Below, piece by piece: positions 7,802 through 17,691 of a stretch of DNA of 36,556 nt. This DNA is from Candidatus Dojkabacteria bacterium. Its GTDB lineage: Archaea > Nanobdellota > Nanobdellia > Pacearchaeales > GW2011-AR1. Position 1 is the stretch's first letter. Every line of letters begins with the position of its first letter. Position numbers and translations under genes: made by a program. The notes beneath the pieces were generated by a model. It was given only the letters and a program-made list of their open reading frames with translations, ran no database searches and was not told the origin of the DNA. The stretch covers positions 1 to 36,556 of the forward strand of contig JAFCCB010000011.1 of NCBI GenBank assembly GCA_017610445.1, in the 5' to 3' direction.

Positions 7802-7986
7802 TTAAATTCCTCCTTTTTATTACTCAAAACTCCTGAAATTTTTTTCTGAAAATCAAGAATAGCTTTTTTAGAATTCTGAAACTCTTGAGCGTTATTATCT
7901 TTGTAAGATTTTTCTAATTTATTTATAGCAATTTCTATATCATCTGTTAATTGTGCAAGTAGCTGCAATTGTTCTAAATCTGCCAT
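7798..7986 (-). CDS. Small coiled-coil-like protein in pilus operon
   Basis: 62-aa ORF, start and stop overlapping neighbours (translational coupling). Confidence 0.6.
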   Translation of the reverse strand: MADLEQLQLLAQLTDDIEIAINKLEKSYKDNNAQEFQNSKKAILDFQKKISGVLSNKKEEFK

Positions 7987-8129
7987 TATCTGCCTTCCCT
8001 CTTTAATTTTTCCAATACAGCAATATCAACAAATTGTTTCGCATTAGAATATTTAATTTTCATAGATTTCTCTTTGATTAGTTTTTTCACACCTTTTAAT
8101 AAACTCTTATCAATTTTTACTACAGCCAT
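7986..8129 (-). CDS. 47-aa protein absent from the ORF track: MAVVKIDKSLLKGVKKLIKEKSMKIKYSNAKQFVDIAVLEKLKREGR; possible ribbon-helix-helix-like
   Basis: Manual reverse-strand translation; its TAA overlaps the next ATG (TAATGG) by one nt. Confidence 0.6.
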   Translation of the reverse strand: MAVVKIDKSLLKGVKKLIKEKSMKIKYSNAKQFVDIAVLEKLKREGR

Positions 8130-8190
8130 TTTATAAAGTTACTTTAAATAACCCTAAATAACTTTAAGTAACCGATGTTTAAAAATCTTG

Positions 8191-11100
8191 CTAATTTTCA
8201 AAAACAGATCCAGAACCAGATTCTTCATCAATACCAAATGCCTTTAAAACACCTTCAGGATTTTTATAATATTCATTAACGATTTTCTGGATTTGATTAA
8301 AATCATAAATCCTTCTCTTTTGCAGTTCATATAATAATTTAGCTCTTAAATAAAATTCTTTATTTAATTCTTCTGCTCCCAAACCATATTTTCTTGAAAT
8401 TTTCTCAAAAACTTTGCTGTCTTTTTTAAAATAAAAAATATTATCCCCCACATTCCAGATAAAAGGGGTATTTGTCAATGCAATTCCTTTAGTATCTACA
8501 TTTATAATTTCAACAATCTCTCTTAATCTTCTTGTTTGTTGCTTGTTAATAGTGGCATGAGTCATTATTGCAACACAATCCAAAACATTAAGAAGTGTCG
8601 GGGATAATTCTATTGGAGGAGTTTCCAATCTTTTAATAAGAGTATCCACAGAATCTGCATGCATTGTGCTGATAGAAGAATGTCCTGAAGCCATCCCCTG
8701 GAATAATACAAATGCTTCTTTGCCTCTCACCTCTCCAACAATTACATAATCTGGATTTTGTCTGAAAGAATTTTTTAGCAGACTAAATAAATCAACCTCT
8801 CCGGTTTTTCCAGCACCTAATGAAGTTCTTGAAACACTTGGTAGCCAGTTTTCACGGGGCAGATTAATCTCGCGCGTGTTATGGACGAAAATATTATCAC
8901 ACATAAATTTTTCATATTTTGGAATACTTAAATCAAAAACTTCAATGTCCCTGCATTTAATTTTTTTAATACTTTTTACTTTATCCCAATAAATATCATT
9001 ATGAGATAAATCATTATACTTAGAACCAGGAATAGCAATTTTTTGAAGGTAATTTCTACCCATGTTTTGCATATCTTGCAAATAAGGCCAGCTTAATTTA
9101 TGATGATTATCATTAATTTCTTTTAATTGATTAATTGATAATGGGATGATATCACTAAATGTATGGGAAGATTTTTTATTGTAGGCATATAGTTTTTCAT
9201 TTTTTCTGTCCTGCAAAAATCCAACTTCTTTAAATTTTTCAATATTTTCAGAACTTGAAATAGACATATTAATGCATTTATCTTTTCTATTAAAATCATT
9301 AATTCTTGAAATTATACCTAATCTTAAAAATAAGGTTTGAAAATCTTCAAGTAGAGTATAGCTTTGGGAAGCACAAGAAATCTCATTTTTTTTCATAGTT
9401 CCATCTGCACTAAAATAACCTCTAATAAAATGTTTAATTTGTTCATTAGATAGATTAAAAATAAAATCAGGGATTTTTTTAGTATTAGAATAGCCATCAA
9501 ATTTCAAAACATTTTTCATGAACTTGTAAAATATAGTGCTATGTATCCTCATAGAAACACCATTATCATTCATTATTGAATGATTTGTTTGCAAATAATC
9601 TGTAATTTTTCTAAATTTTTCTCTGCATTCTAAATCTTGATTGGATATTATCACAGAATTTTGATTATAATTGTCATAACTCCCATCCCCAATCCATAAC
9701 CCACAAAACTCTAAAAAATTTTTATCTATTCTAAATAAAACAGGAATAGAGGATTTATTTTTACTTTTGATTTTTAAATTTTTTAAGTCTTCAACAGTAA
9801 ACTCAAAGTTAATTTTCATAAAATCAGAAATTTTTATTATATTTCTTTTTTTCCACCATCTATATTTTTCTTTTTTAATATTAAAATCTTTTAATTTACA
9901 TTTCTCAAAAATCTTTTTTATTGGTTCTCCAACCAAAAAATCCTTTTCAAAACATTTTAGATAATTAATTAAATTGATTTCATTTATCCCTTCACCATTA
10001 ATAGGTAATCTTCTTGGAACTGCAATAAATGATTTTCCTTGTTTTAATTGCATTGGTTTAATCTCTGCTAATCTGCCATCACACATACTAAATAAGGAAT
10101 GATCTTCAGTAACTTTAATTTTCCTTCCAGTGGAGGTTAAAATTTCATAAATATCTTTTGAAACTTTATGTTTAATATATGAACTGGGTTTAATAAAAAT
10201 AATTTTTCCAGATTCATCAAGAGTCATAACTTCTGCATCAATTTTATTATCTACGAATTCTTTAATAGTAATATTTCTAATTTTTTTATTTTGTTTTATA
10301 ATTATCCTTGAATCTCCAGTTACACTATCTTCAATACTTACAACTCTTGCTTCAGGAGGAATAAAAAAAGCAATAGCATTAAGAAGTGTAGTTTTTCCAG
10401 AAGCAGTCCCGCCAGAAATCAGAATATTTGCTTTGTATTGAAGCAAAATCCAGAAATAAGCAAGCATTTCAGGGCTTAATGTTTTCATATTTAACAGCTG
10501 AACAGGAGTCCATGGAACTTTTGTAAATTTCCTGATTGTAAAAGTAGGTCCTCTGCTTGTAACATCTTTTGTATAAGTTGCATTAACTCTGCTCCCATCA
10601 GGAAGACTGCCGTCTAAAAGAGGTGAAGCATAAGAAATGTATTTTCCACATCTCTGTGCAAGTTTCTCAACAAAATTTGACAATTTATCCACAGATTTAA
10701 ACACTAAATTTGTTTTTATATTTCTGTAAATTCTGTGAATAATATAAATAGGAGTATTAACCCCGTTGCATTCAATATCTTCAATAAAAAAATCCCGCAT
10801 CAAAGCCTCAATCTTATTTAAACCTACAAAATCCCTGAACAAATAATAAAAAATCTTTTTGTAAGATTCCTCGCTTATTTTCAAATCCAGCTCCTCAATC
10901 AAAAGCCGCGATGTTTTATTTATATAGTCTATCATTGACTCTTTTGTTTTGTCAACCAAAATATTCACATTAATCATCTCACCCAAACTTAATTCAAGAG
11001 TATCCAGCAATGATTTTTCATTCTGATTTAAAATCGGCTCTTCAATTTCATAAATTAATTCATTTATTTTCCTGTCCCAATAAATATGAACACTAGTGTA

Positions 11101-11199
11101 AGGTGCAATAAGAACATATCTAAGATTAATCTTTGTTTTGTCTTCTATTTTCGGAAGCACAGGCATTCTTGGATTTAAATTTATTTCTATTTTATCCAT
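8191..11199 (-). CDS. Archaeal type II/IV secretion (pilus) ATPase, TadA/FlaI/GspE superfamily, interrupted by an intein
   Basis: Walker A GGTASGKTT, VVSIED|TREINLP split by intein, RQNPDYVIVGEVRGKEAFVLFQGMASGHSSISTMHAD. Confidence 0.95.
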   Translation of the reverse strand: MDKIEINLNPRMPVLPKIEDKTKINLRYVLIAPYTSVHIYWDRKINELIYEIEEPILNQNEKSLLDTLELSLGEMINVNILVDKTKESMIDYINKTSRLLIEELDLKISEESYKKIFYYLFRDFVGLNKIEALMRDFFIEDIECNGVNTPIYIIHRIYRNIKTNLVFKSVDKLSNFVEKLAQRCGKYISYASPLLDGSLPDGSRVNATYTKDVTSRGPTFTIRKFTKVPWTPVQLLNMKTLSPEMLAYFWILLQYKANILISGGTASGKTTLLNAIAFFIPPEARVVSIEDSVTGDSRIIIKQNKKIRNITIKEFVDNKIDAEVMTLDESGKIIFIKPSSYIKHKVSKDIYEILTSTGRKIKVTEDHSLFSMCDGRLAEIKPMQLKQGKSFIAVPRRLPINGEGINEINLINYLKCFEKDFLVGEPIKKIFEKCKLKDFNIKKEKYRWWKKRNIIKISDFMKINFEFTVEDLKNLKIKSKNKSSIPVLFRIDKNFLEFCGLWIGDGSYDNYNQNSVIISNQDLECREKFRKITDYLQTNHSIMNDNGVSMRIHSTIFYKFMKNVLKFDGYSNTKKIPDFIFNLSNEQIKHFIRGYFSADGTMKKNEISCASQSYTLLEDFQTLFLRLGIISRINDFNRKDKCINMSISSSENIEKFKEVGFLQDRKNEKLYAYNKKSSHTFSDIIPLSINQLKEINDNHHKLSWPYLQDMQNMGRNYLQKIAIPGSKYNDLSHNDIYWDKVKSIKKIKCRDIEVFDLSIPKYEKFMCDNIFVHNTREINLPRENWLPSVSRTSLGAGKTGEVDLFSLLKNSFRQNPDYVIVGEVRGKEAFVLFQGMASGHSSISTMHADSVDTLIKRLETPPIELSPTLLNVLDCVAIMTHATINKQQTRRLREIVEIINVDTKGIALTNTPFIWNVGDNIFYFKKDSKVFEKISRKYGLGAEELNKEFYLRAKLLYELQKRRIYDFNQIQKIVNEYYKNPEGVLKAFGIDEESGSGSVFEN
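8878..10326 (-). other. Intein with LAGLIDADG homing endonuclease domain, 483 aa, inserted between SIED and TREI of the ATPase
   Basis: N-terminus SVTGDSRI, block B-like KVTEDHSLFS, two dodecapeptides FCGLWIGDGS and FIRGYFSADGT, C-terminus CDNIFVHN followed by +1 Thr; boundaries in frame (codons 292-774). Confidence 0.93.
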
Positions 11200-11202
11200 T
11201 TT

Positions 11203-11958
11203 TCAAATCACACTAAAGTCAATCTGAGTTTTTGCATTAGCATCAGTGCTATTAACCCCCTTATTTTTAATTATTATTTTATAAGCAGTTGGAGCAGCAT
11301 TCAATGTTTTCAAGTCATCTTTTCCATCACAAGTAATATTAACATCATAATTCATTGTCAAACTTATTTTAAATTTTGAAGCCATTTTATCAGTTTTTAA
11401 AATAATATTCCCTTGTTTTTCCATTTCTACTCCTGGCTCTGATAATTCTAATTTTGTATCTTCGAGAATATATTTTATAGAATCCCCAAGACCATTAATT
11501 TCTATTTTACCTTTGGCTATTTTAAAAGGAACTACACGACATTCCCCAGTAGTAGACTGTTCAACATCTGAAATTTTGCTGTCTAATGTATTAAGAGCAG
11601 AAATTGTTTGTTCTATGATTGCCTTGTCTTTCATTTTTTCAATTTGTGGCATTGCTACACTTAATATTATTGCAATTATTGAAAGCCCAATTAGCGTGTA
11701 AATAACTGTCTCTACCCAAACCTGCGAGCGTTTTGACTTAAGTAAAAGTTTATTTAGATAAAAATCAAAGCGCGAGTTTGAGCGTTTTGAATTTAGTAAT
11801 TTTTTATTAAATAAAAATTTAGGATGCGAGTTTGAGCGTTTAGACATTGAGTTGCTTCTATTTCCATTAATAATGTCTAAATGCGAGCCTGCCTTAAATT
11901 TTTTTTTTAAATACATTTTAACAAGTTTCAACTTCTGTTGCAACATCTGAAACATCAC
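11203..11958 (-). CDS. Archaeal pilin-like protein with tandem leader-like repeats at the N-terminus
   Basis: ...LLKSKRS|QVWVETVIYTLIGLSIIAIILSVAMP class III signal-like motif; preceded by KRSNSRFDFYLNKLLLKS, KRSNSHPKFLFNKKLLNS, KAGSHLDIINGNRSNSMS. Confidence 0.75.
   Translation of the reverse strand: MMFQMLQQKLKLVKMYLKKKFKAGSHLDIINGNRSNSMSKRSNSHPKFLFNKKLLNSKRSNSRFDFYLNKLLLKSKRSQVWVETVIYTLIGLSIIAIILSVAMPQIEKMKDKAIIEQTISALNTLDSKISDVEQSTTGECRVVPFKIAKGKIEINGLGDSIKYILEDTKLELSEPGVEMEKQGNIILKTDKMASKFKISLTMNYDVNITCDGKDDLKTLNAAPTAYKIIIKNKGVNSTDANAKTQIDFSVI
11726..11895 (-). repeat. In-phase 54-nt tandem repeats at the 5' end of pilin gene 2
   Basis: Lys codons of successive KRS/KAG motifs at 11893, 11839, 11785, 11731: spacing 54, 54, 54 nt. 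Confidence 0.85.
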
Positions 11959-12568
11959 AGGTTTTCCCGCCCTTTAAAACAGGATAAACTTTGATTGAAT
12001 CTGGTTTATTAGATATAGGAATAATATATGTTCTTTCTTCATTATTTTCAGGAAAACTAAACCCCTCATTACCATACATAAAAAAATCAGAACCAAACCC
12101 CTTGCTGTTATTTATTATTTTAACACTTTTGCTTGAAGCCCCGCCCAATTCTATAACAAAACCATCAATTAAATCCTGGATATCTGCGATATGAACCTGC
12201 ACACTCATATTTTCATCACTAGGATTATAACAAGTATAACCAGAACTTATTTCAACTTTTCCAATGACATCCAGACAATTTCCAGACGAAAGCCTGTTTT
12301 TTACAAACGGAACTACAAAAGCAAAAATTAAACCTGCTGCAACTATTACAAGCAAAATTAAAAGCACAGTTGAAATTATTTGACTTTGCGAGCGTTTGCA
12401 TTTAAGCAATCTTTTATTCATAATATGAAAATGCAAACGTGAGTTTGAGCGTTTAGACATTAGTAAATTTTCATTGAATAAAATGCCTGAACGCAAGTTT
12501 GAGCGTTTAGAGTTTAACTCTATTTTATTAGATAAAAAACTATGAACGCGAGTTCCTCTTTTTACCAT
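11918..12568 (-). CDS. Archaeal pilin-like protein with tandem leader-like repeats at the N-terminus
   Basis: MNKRLLKCKRS|QSQIISTVLLILLVIVAAGLIFAFVVPFV; preceded by KRGTRVHSFLSNKIELNS and KRSNLRSGILFNENLLMS. Confidence 0.75.
   Translation of the reverse strand: MVKRGTRVHSFLSNKIELNSKRSNLRSGILFNENLLMSKRSNSRLHFHIMNKRLLKCKRSQSQIISTVLLILLVIVAAGLIFAFVVPFVKNRLSSGNCLDVIGKVEISSGYTCYNPSDENMSVQVHIADIQDLIDGFVIELGGASSKSVKIINNSKGFGSDFFMYGNEGFSFPENNEERTYIIPISNKPDSIKVYPVLKGGKTCDVSDVATEVETC
12390..12565 (-). repeat. In-phase 54/54/57-nt tandem repeats at the 5' end of pilin gene 1
   Basis: Lys codons of successive KR(S/G) motifs at 12560, 12506, 12452, 12395. Confidence 0.85.
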
Positions 12569-12750
12569 ATTCTATTAATTCAAAAGAAAAATACTTTATA
12601 AATATTCTCTTATATAACTAATTTAAAATTATATTTAGAATATGAAAGACTTAATAATTTTAATATTAACATCAACCACCCTTGTGTATTTTATGTTTTA
12701 AAAGATTATAAGATTTTGTATTAGTTTATAAAAAATATTATTTTAATAAT

Positions 12751-13596
12751 TTAAATCTTTTTCTTACTAACATAAAAATAATAAATCATAATAAAAACAA
12801 TAACACTAATTAAATTAATCCAGGTAAAAAAACTTAATTTTGTTATATCTTCACAATCAATAGATTTAGAACCCCATTTACATCCTTCACCTGCTCCTGC
12901 AATTTCCCAATGAGCATCCCAACTCACCTCTAAAACTTCATCAGTATCACAATTACCAGTAACAACAATATTTTCAACAATACATTTATCAGGATCATTA
13001 TGGAAAACCTCATCACCTTTACAAATTGATTCATTATTATATCTTGGCTGACATTTTTTTGTATCAGCAGTTTCATTCCATTCACAACGAAAATTTCTTG
13101 CAACATCCACACAAGGAGAACCACTTTCATTAAACCACCCGCCTATTTCCTGTCCTTCTTCAATACTAAAAAGTTTTTCAACACTTCTTTCTCTTACCCC
13201 TGCAGTATCATTATTGCAATCTGATTCATCTTTATAATCCCAGCAAAAATTAACATCTGTTGCAAAACAATTCCATGTTGTTATCATATCCCCTTCTGGA
13301 TCTTCATATTTCTTGTTTGTAATTCTGCACTCTGTTCCAATAGGACAGCACATAACCCCTTCTTCTGCATCAGAATTATAACAATTTGCATAAGCAGATT
13401 CTCCTATTGTAGGAAATATTGGGTTATTTGATTGACTATAATCAGTAAAAAATTCTCCACTATCATCACAAACAGGATAATCAACAATTAGAGTAAAACC
13501 TCCTTCACTTTCATCCCAGATAATTTCTGCACTAACACTAATTAAAGATATTAAAACAAATAAAAATACAACACCTGTTAATATTATTTTTTTCAT
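12751..13596 (-). CDS. Secreted Cys-rich surface protein with C-terminal TM anchor
   Basis: N-terminal signal peptide, many Cys, C-terminal FFTWINLISVIVFIMIYYFYVSKKKI; overlaps the upstream CDS by 4 nt. Confidence 0.7.
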   Translation of the reverse strand: MKKIILTGVVFLFVLISLISVSAEIIWDESEGGFTLIVDYPVCDDSGEFFTDYSQSNNPIFPTIGESAYANCYNSDAEEGVMCCPIGTECRITNKKYEDPEGDMITTWNCFATDVNFCWDYKDESDCNNDTAGVRERSVEKLFSIEEGQEIGGWFNESGSPCVDVARNFRCEWNETADTKKCQPRYNNESICKGDEVFHNDPDKCIVENIVVTGNCDTDEVLEVSWDAHWEIAGAGEGCKWGSKSIDCEDITKLSFFTWINLISVIVFIMIYYFYVSKKKI

Positions 13597-16430
13597 TCTA
13601 AATACCCAACTTTTAATTTAATTAAATGTTTCCCTGCATCAGAAAAAAACTTTGTGTTTGATGTTTTATTTTCATACTTGCTATCTTCTGTTCCATCAAA
13701 ACTCCATTTTAATATTAATGATGAATCACTTGCATTTGCTATTTTCTTGCAGCACAAATCAATAGTATCATTAATTAAACAATAACCAGTTTCACATTCA
13801 CCATCTTTTAAAGAACAGTTAGCAGCAAAACTATCACCCCCATCAAACTTAACAAATCTTCCTGTCTGAGGTTTTCCAAACTCAGGCTCACTAATAACAG
13901 CAAACACATTTATTCCTGGCTTATAAACATAAATTCCAGTATAATTAACAGCACTTTGAGCAGGAACTCTTTCCATTTCTTCTGCAGTCAATTTTATTAT
14001 TTTATAACCAGAATCAGAATATGAATGAGTTGTATTACAATCTCCAGAAGTCAGACAATTTAATAACCATCCACTATCACTCCCATCACCAAAATCCCAC
14101 AAAATCTTCAAATCATCATCTTCATCAGAACTTGATTGATTAAAACTAATCTCCCTTGTTGAACTTCCATCAATTGTATAATTAGCACCAGAAATAGGAT
14201 TAATTATTTGTGTTTGAGGGGGAGAATTATTATAACTATTTTCAGGAACGATTAAATCTTCAGATTCTGCTGTACTAACTCTAAAAATAAACTCAGGGTC
14301 TGAAATAACATCTTTTTCCCAATCTTCTTTAGTAATCTCCCATTTTGCAGCTAAATCATTTCCATAAACAAAAGTCTCATCAGCATTTATGGTTTTTATA
14401 AGATCATCTCTACTTATGTCATCACTTTCATAAATAGTAAAATCATAATTTCCATTTTCTCCAGCCATACCCTCATAAATCATCAATACAGTATCTCCAA
14501 TTTCAGCACTTGTGATTTTATCACCAGACATATTAGCCCAATAAATTTCTTCAATAGGAGCAGATTTACAGCAGATTTTCTTTTCATAAACCCCTACATT
14601 ATATCTATGCTGGACTTCTTCAGAAGTTAATGCTCTGTTATAGATTGCTACTTCGTCAATTAAGCCATTGAAAAACCTCTTTTTTATATTACCATCTTTT
14701 TCTCTGAAGGCCCCAATAAATAATGGAGAATCAACTGTTGTTGGTAAAAAATCTGCGGGTATTTCTAAAACTGGAGTTATAACTCCTGATAAAGTTTGAG
14801 AATATATTTCTAGATCTTCTGTCCTATCTACACCATTAATATAAAACTTCAATTCTCCTCCTTCGAAAGTATAAGCTATATGCATAAACTTCTGTAAATA
14901 ACTTTCATCAATAGGATATACTGCCCAATATCTAAAAGGAGCGTAATCAGTATTTTCAATAACAAATTTTATTGAATATGAAGTTTCAGAAAGTAAATCT
15001 AACTTAGAAATCTGTATCTCATAGTTTACCAAATCATTTGAGAGGTCTTCTCCTTTTATAAGTATAGACCCCGGATGCAAACTATAAATGTTTATCCATG
15101 TTCCAAGAGTAAAGGTGGTCAAATCCAGACTATTATCATCAGCAACTTCAATATAATCTTTATCATCTGGTTCAAAAAGCTCTGCTTTTCTTATTTTACC
15201 ATCATAAAACTGTGTTTCTCCACTGCAACCAGGAATAGTATATTCATCACAAGAATGCCAGGTTCCATCATTATCTCCAACAGAATCCTTAAATGTTAAG
15301 GAAGTAACGCCAGAAACATCTTCATCAAACTTCCATAAACTTATTATCCCATCAGGAAGATAATTAGGGTCTGTTAAATGTGAATTTGTATTTTGATATA
15401 AAGCAACTACTTCTTTTTCATCAACAGCACAATATTCTGGGATATTTCCATCATCACTCTCGTCGACAACACGACAGCTCAAATCACCATAACAAACACC
15501 AATATTATAATCATCAGTTTTATAAGTAGAAGCATGGGAATTATAATCTGCTGTTAGCCATAAAAAAGAATTATCCACTGTACATTCTGGATGAGGATTT
15601 GCAGGAGCTGTTCCAGTATAACAAATATCTATAGGATAATCTCCTCCAGAATAACTCCACAAAGCACCATGAGAATTTGTTGGTTGAAATAGTTTCATTA
15701 TTGTCTGATTTTCATTTGAACAAGTATTAGTTTCAGGACAAGCCCCACAATCAGCATTACATTCAGGAGCATTGTTAGTATCCCCACAAATTTCATCTAT
15801 ATCACAAGTTCCATCACCACAAGAAGAACCAAGAGCTTCTATTTCATAAACTTTTGCATCTGGAGCTCCACCAGTATTAAAACAAAGTTTTAAATATATT
15901 CCATCAACATTTTGATAATTTCCAACAATATTTCTTGTATGTCTTCCAGTAAGAGGACCATAATAAGCTATACTATTCCAAGAATCGATAGGAGTTCCAA
16001 AATAATGTACATATACTTCTTCTGCATGGCCTGAACAAGACCCTACTGTACTGTCTGCAGATCCGGAAGTATAAACATCATAACTAATACTATTTAAATT
16101 TTTTGGAGAATCTAATGTAACCTGTGAATGTAAATTAAATCTTCTCCCTGCACCTCCTGAATTCATAAAAAAACCTTCTTTAGTAGTTCCATTTTCATCA
16201 ATTACAACTGTTAAATATTGATAATTAGGAGAAGGGCAAGGCATTGAGCAAGTACTTGTAAAAGGTCCGTCATAATAACCACAACATACATCAGACCCCC
16301 CAAAAGCATCTGTCATAAACATATTATGAACACCACCATTTGCACTCGCAGCATAATTCACAGCACCACTCACCCCCCCAACCAAAAATAATATTATCAC
16401 CAACCCAAAAAATAAATTTCTAAATTTCAT
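13593..16430 (-). CDS. Large secreted surface protein with LamG/concanavalin-like and PKD-like domains (adhesin candidate)
   Basis: Signal peptide; GIISLWKFDEDVSG...DYIEVADDNSLDLTTFTLGTWINI...GLIDEVAIYNRALTSEEVQHRYN (LamG); WDFGDGSDSG...THSYSDSGYKIIKL (PKD). Confidence 0.85.
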   Translation of the reverse strand: MKFRNLFFGLVIILFLVGGVSGAVNYAASANGGVHNMFMTDAFGGSDVCCGYYDGPFTSTCSMPCPSPNYQYLTVVIDENGTTKEGFFMNSGGAGRRFNLHSQVTLDSPKNLNSISYDVYTSGSADSTVGSCSGHAEEVYVHYFGTPIDSWNSIAYYGPLTGRHTRNIVGNYQNVDGIYLKLCFNTGGAPDAKVYEIEALGSSCGDGTCDIDEICGDTNNAPECNADCGACPETNTCSNENQTIMKLFQPTNSHGALWSYSGGDYPIDICYTGTAPANPHPECTVDNSFLWLTADYNSHASTYKTDDYNIGVCYGDLSCRVVDESDDGNIPEYCAVDEKEVVALYQNTNSHLTDPNYLPDGIISLWKFDEDVSGVTSLTFKDSVGDNDGTWHSCDEYTIPGCSGETQFYDGKIRKAELFEPDDKDYIEVADDNSLDLTTFTLGTWINIYSLHPGSILIKGEDLSNDLVNYEIQISKLDLLSETSYSIKFVIENTDYAPFRYWAVYPIDESYLQKFMHIAYTFEGGELKFYINGVDRTEDLEIYSQTLSGVITPVLEIPADFLPTTVDSPLFIGAFREKDGNIKKRFFNGLIDEVAIYNRALTSEEVQHRYNVGVYEKKICCKSAPIEEIYWANMSGDKITSAEIGDTVLMIYEGMAGENGNYDFTIYESDDISRDDLIKTINADETFVYGNDLAAKWEITKEDWEKDVISDPEFIFRVSTAESEDLIVPENSYNNSPPQTQIINPISGANYTIDGSSTREISFNQSSSDEDDDLKILWDFGDGSDSGWLLNCLTSGDCNTTHSYSDSGYKIIKLTAEEMERVPAQSAVNYTGIYVYKPGINVFAVISEPEFGKPQTGRFVKFDGGDSFAANCSLKDGECETGYCLINDTIDLCCKKIANASDSSLILKWSFDGTEDSKYENKTSNTKFFSDAGKHLIKLKVGYLE

Positions 16431-16497
16431 TATACAACCCCTTGGACAACTTTATTTATCATATAATCACCTTCACAATTTTGAATATCATATTTCA

Positions 16498-16938
16498 TCA
16501 TACAATCACCCCACTTGATTCAGGGCAAGTATATTCCTTAACACCACCTGCTTTAGTTTCTCCTAATAAGATTGGAATAATTTTTGTTTCATCATTTGCA
16601 GAATAAGTCCCAGGAAGTTCAACAGAAATTCCAGGATTAACATGAGTATTGATAGTTTCTATGTCAGAACCACCAGCATAACTTGTTTTCAAATCAACAG
16701 CATGAATTGGAACATTTCCTAAATTAGTAAATCCAAAAGAATTATCAGGATTAACAAAAGTTTTTATAGAAACTTCTGAACAAACACTGTCAATTGGTTT
16801 GTCAAACTTCAACACTTTTTCTTTAATAAATCCCCTGCTCCACATTAAAATTATAACAGCCAATATAATCACAATCATAATCAGCAAAACAGTTGATACA
16901 ACAGGACTTACCCCTTTTTTTTGTTTTATTTTCCTCAT
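16498..16938 (-). CDS. Archaeal type IV pilin-like protein
   Basis: MRKIKQKKG|VSPVVSTVLLIMIVIILAVIILMW. Confidence 0.85.
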   Translation of the reverse strand: MRKIKQKKGVSPVVSTVLLIMIVIILAVIILMWSRGFIKEKVLKFDKPIDSVCSEVSIKTFVNPDNSFGFTNLGNVPIHAVDLKTSYAGGSDIETINTHVNPGISVELPGTYSANDETKIIPILLGETKAGGVKEYTCPESSGVIV

Positions 16939-17061
16939 TTTTATAATCTAAATATCTATTTAATATAAACACTTGCTCATCACTAGTTTAATATATATCT
17001 TATTAAATTACCAGTTTTTATTATTATATAAATATTTTTATCATTTAAATATCTATTGAAA

Positions 17062-17556
17062 TTACAATTCCCGTCTTATCACAACCTGCTCACACATTAT
17101 TTTATTATCTTTTTCATCTTTTATATATGGCTGAATCTGAACAACCTTAATTTCACCAAACCCTTCAATAAGAAATTTAGCATAGTCAATATCTCCTGGT
17201 TTTAATTGAGAAGCAAATTCATAATATCCTTTTACAGGAGTTATTCCAGACTTAGCAGGAATATTAGGAACAAGCAAATATATTGGCATTCTTCCAGAAA
17301 CATTATTTACAGTAACCAAAACCCCGCTGACATTAAAATATCCATTATTTTTTAAAGTAAGATTCATAACACCCTCATTAAAATTATAATCTTCCAACCT
17401 TACAGAAGTCCCGTCCTTACAGTCAATTTTTGGAGAAACATTTGCATAATCCTTCAGCCAAACATAAACTCCTGCTGACAAACCAATAGTAATTGCAATT
17501 AAAATTACATAAGACAGCATTAAACTAATTGCTTTTTTATTTTGATTTATTTTCAT
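17062..17556 (-). CDS. Archaeal pilin-like protein
   Basis: MKINQNKKA|ISLMLSYVILIAITIGLSAGVYVWLKDY. Confidence 0.75.
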   Translation of the reverse strand: MKINQNKKAISLMLSYVILIAITIGLSAGVYVWLKDYANVSPKIDCKDGTSVRLEDYNFNEGVMNLTLKNNGYFNVSGVLVTVNNVSGRMPIYLLVPNIPAKSGITPVKGYYEFASQLKPGDIDYAKFLIEGFGEIKVVQIQPYIKDEKDNKIMCEQVVIRREL

Positions 17557-17691
17557 TTTATTAATTATCTTCTTAAAATTTTACGTTTTAAAGATAAAAA
17601 ACATAACTTCCTCTTTTGTTCTTCACAACTTATATTTTTATAGATGATAGTTTTATTATTAATTATAAGTTATTAGTATTTTTAATCTTTT

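Noticed and set aside
8191-11199. ATPase as a simple multidomain 1002-aa enzyme
   Set aside because: The internal segment has intein splice motifs and interrupts SIED/TREI, so an intein explains the length better.
12642-12701. 17-codon plus-strand ORF MKDLIILILTSTTLVYFMF
   Set aside because: Too short and low-complexity to support without expression data.
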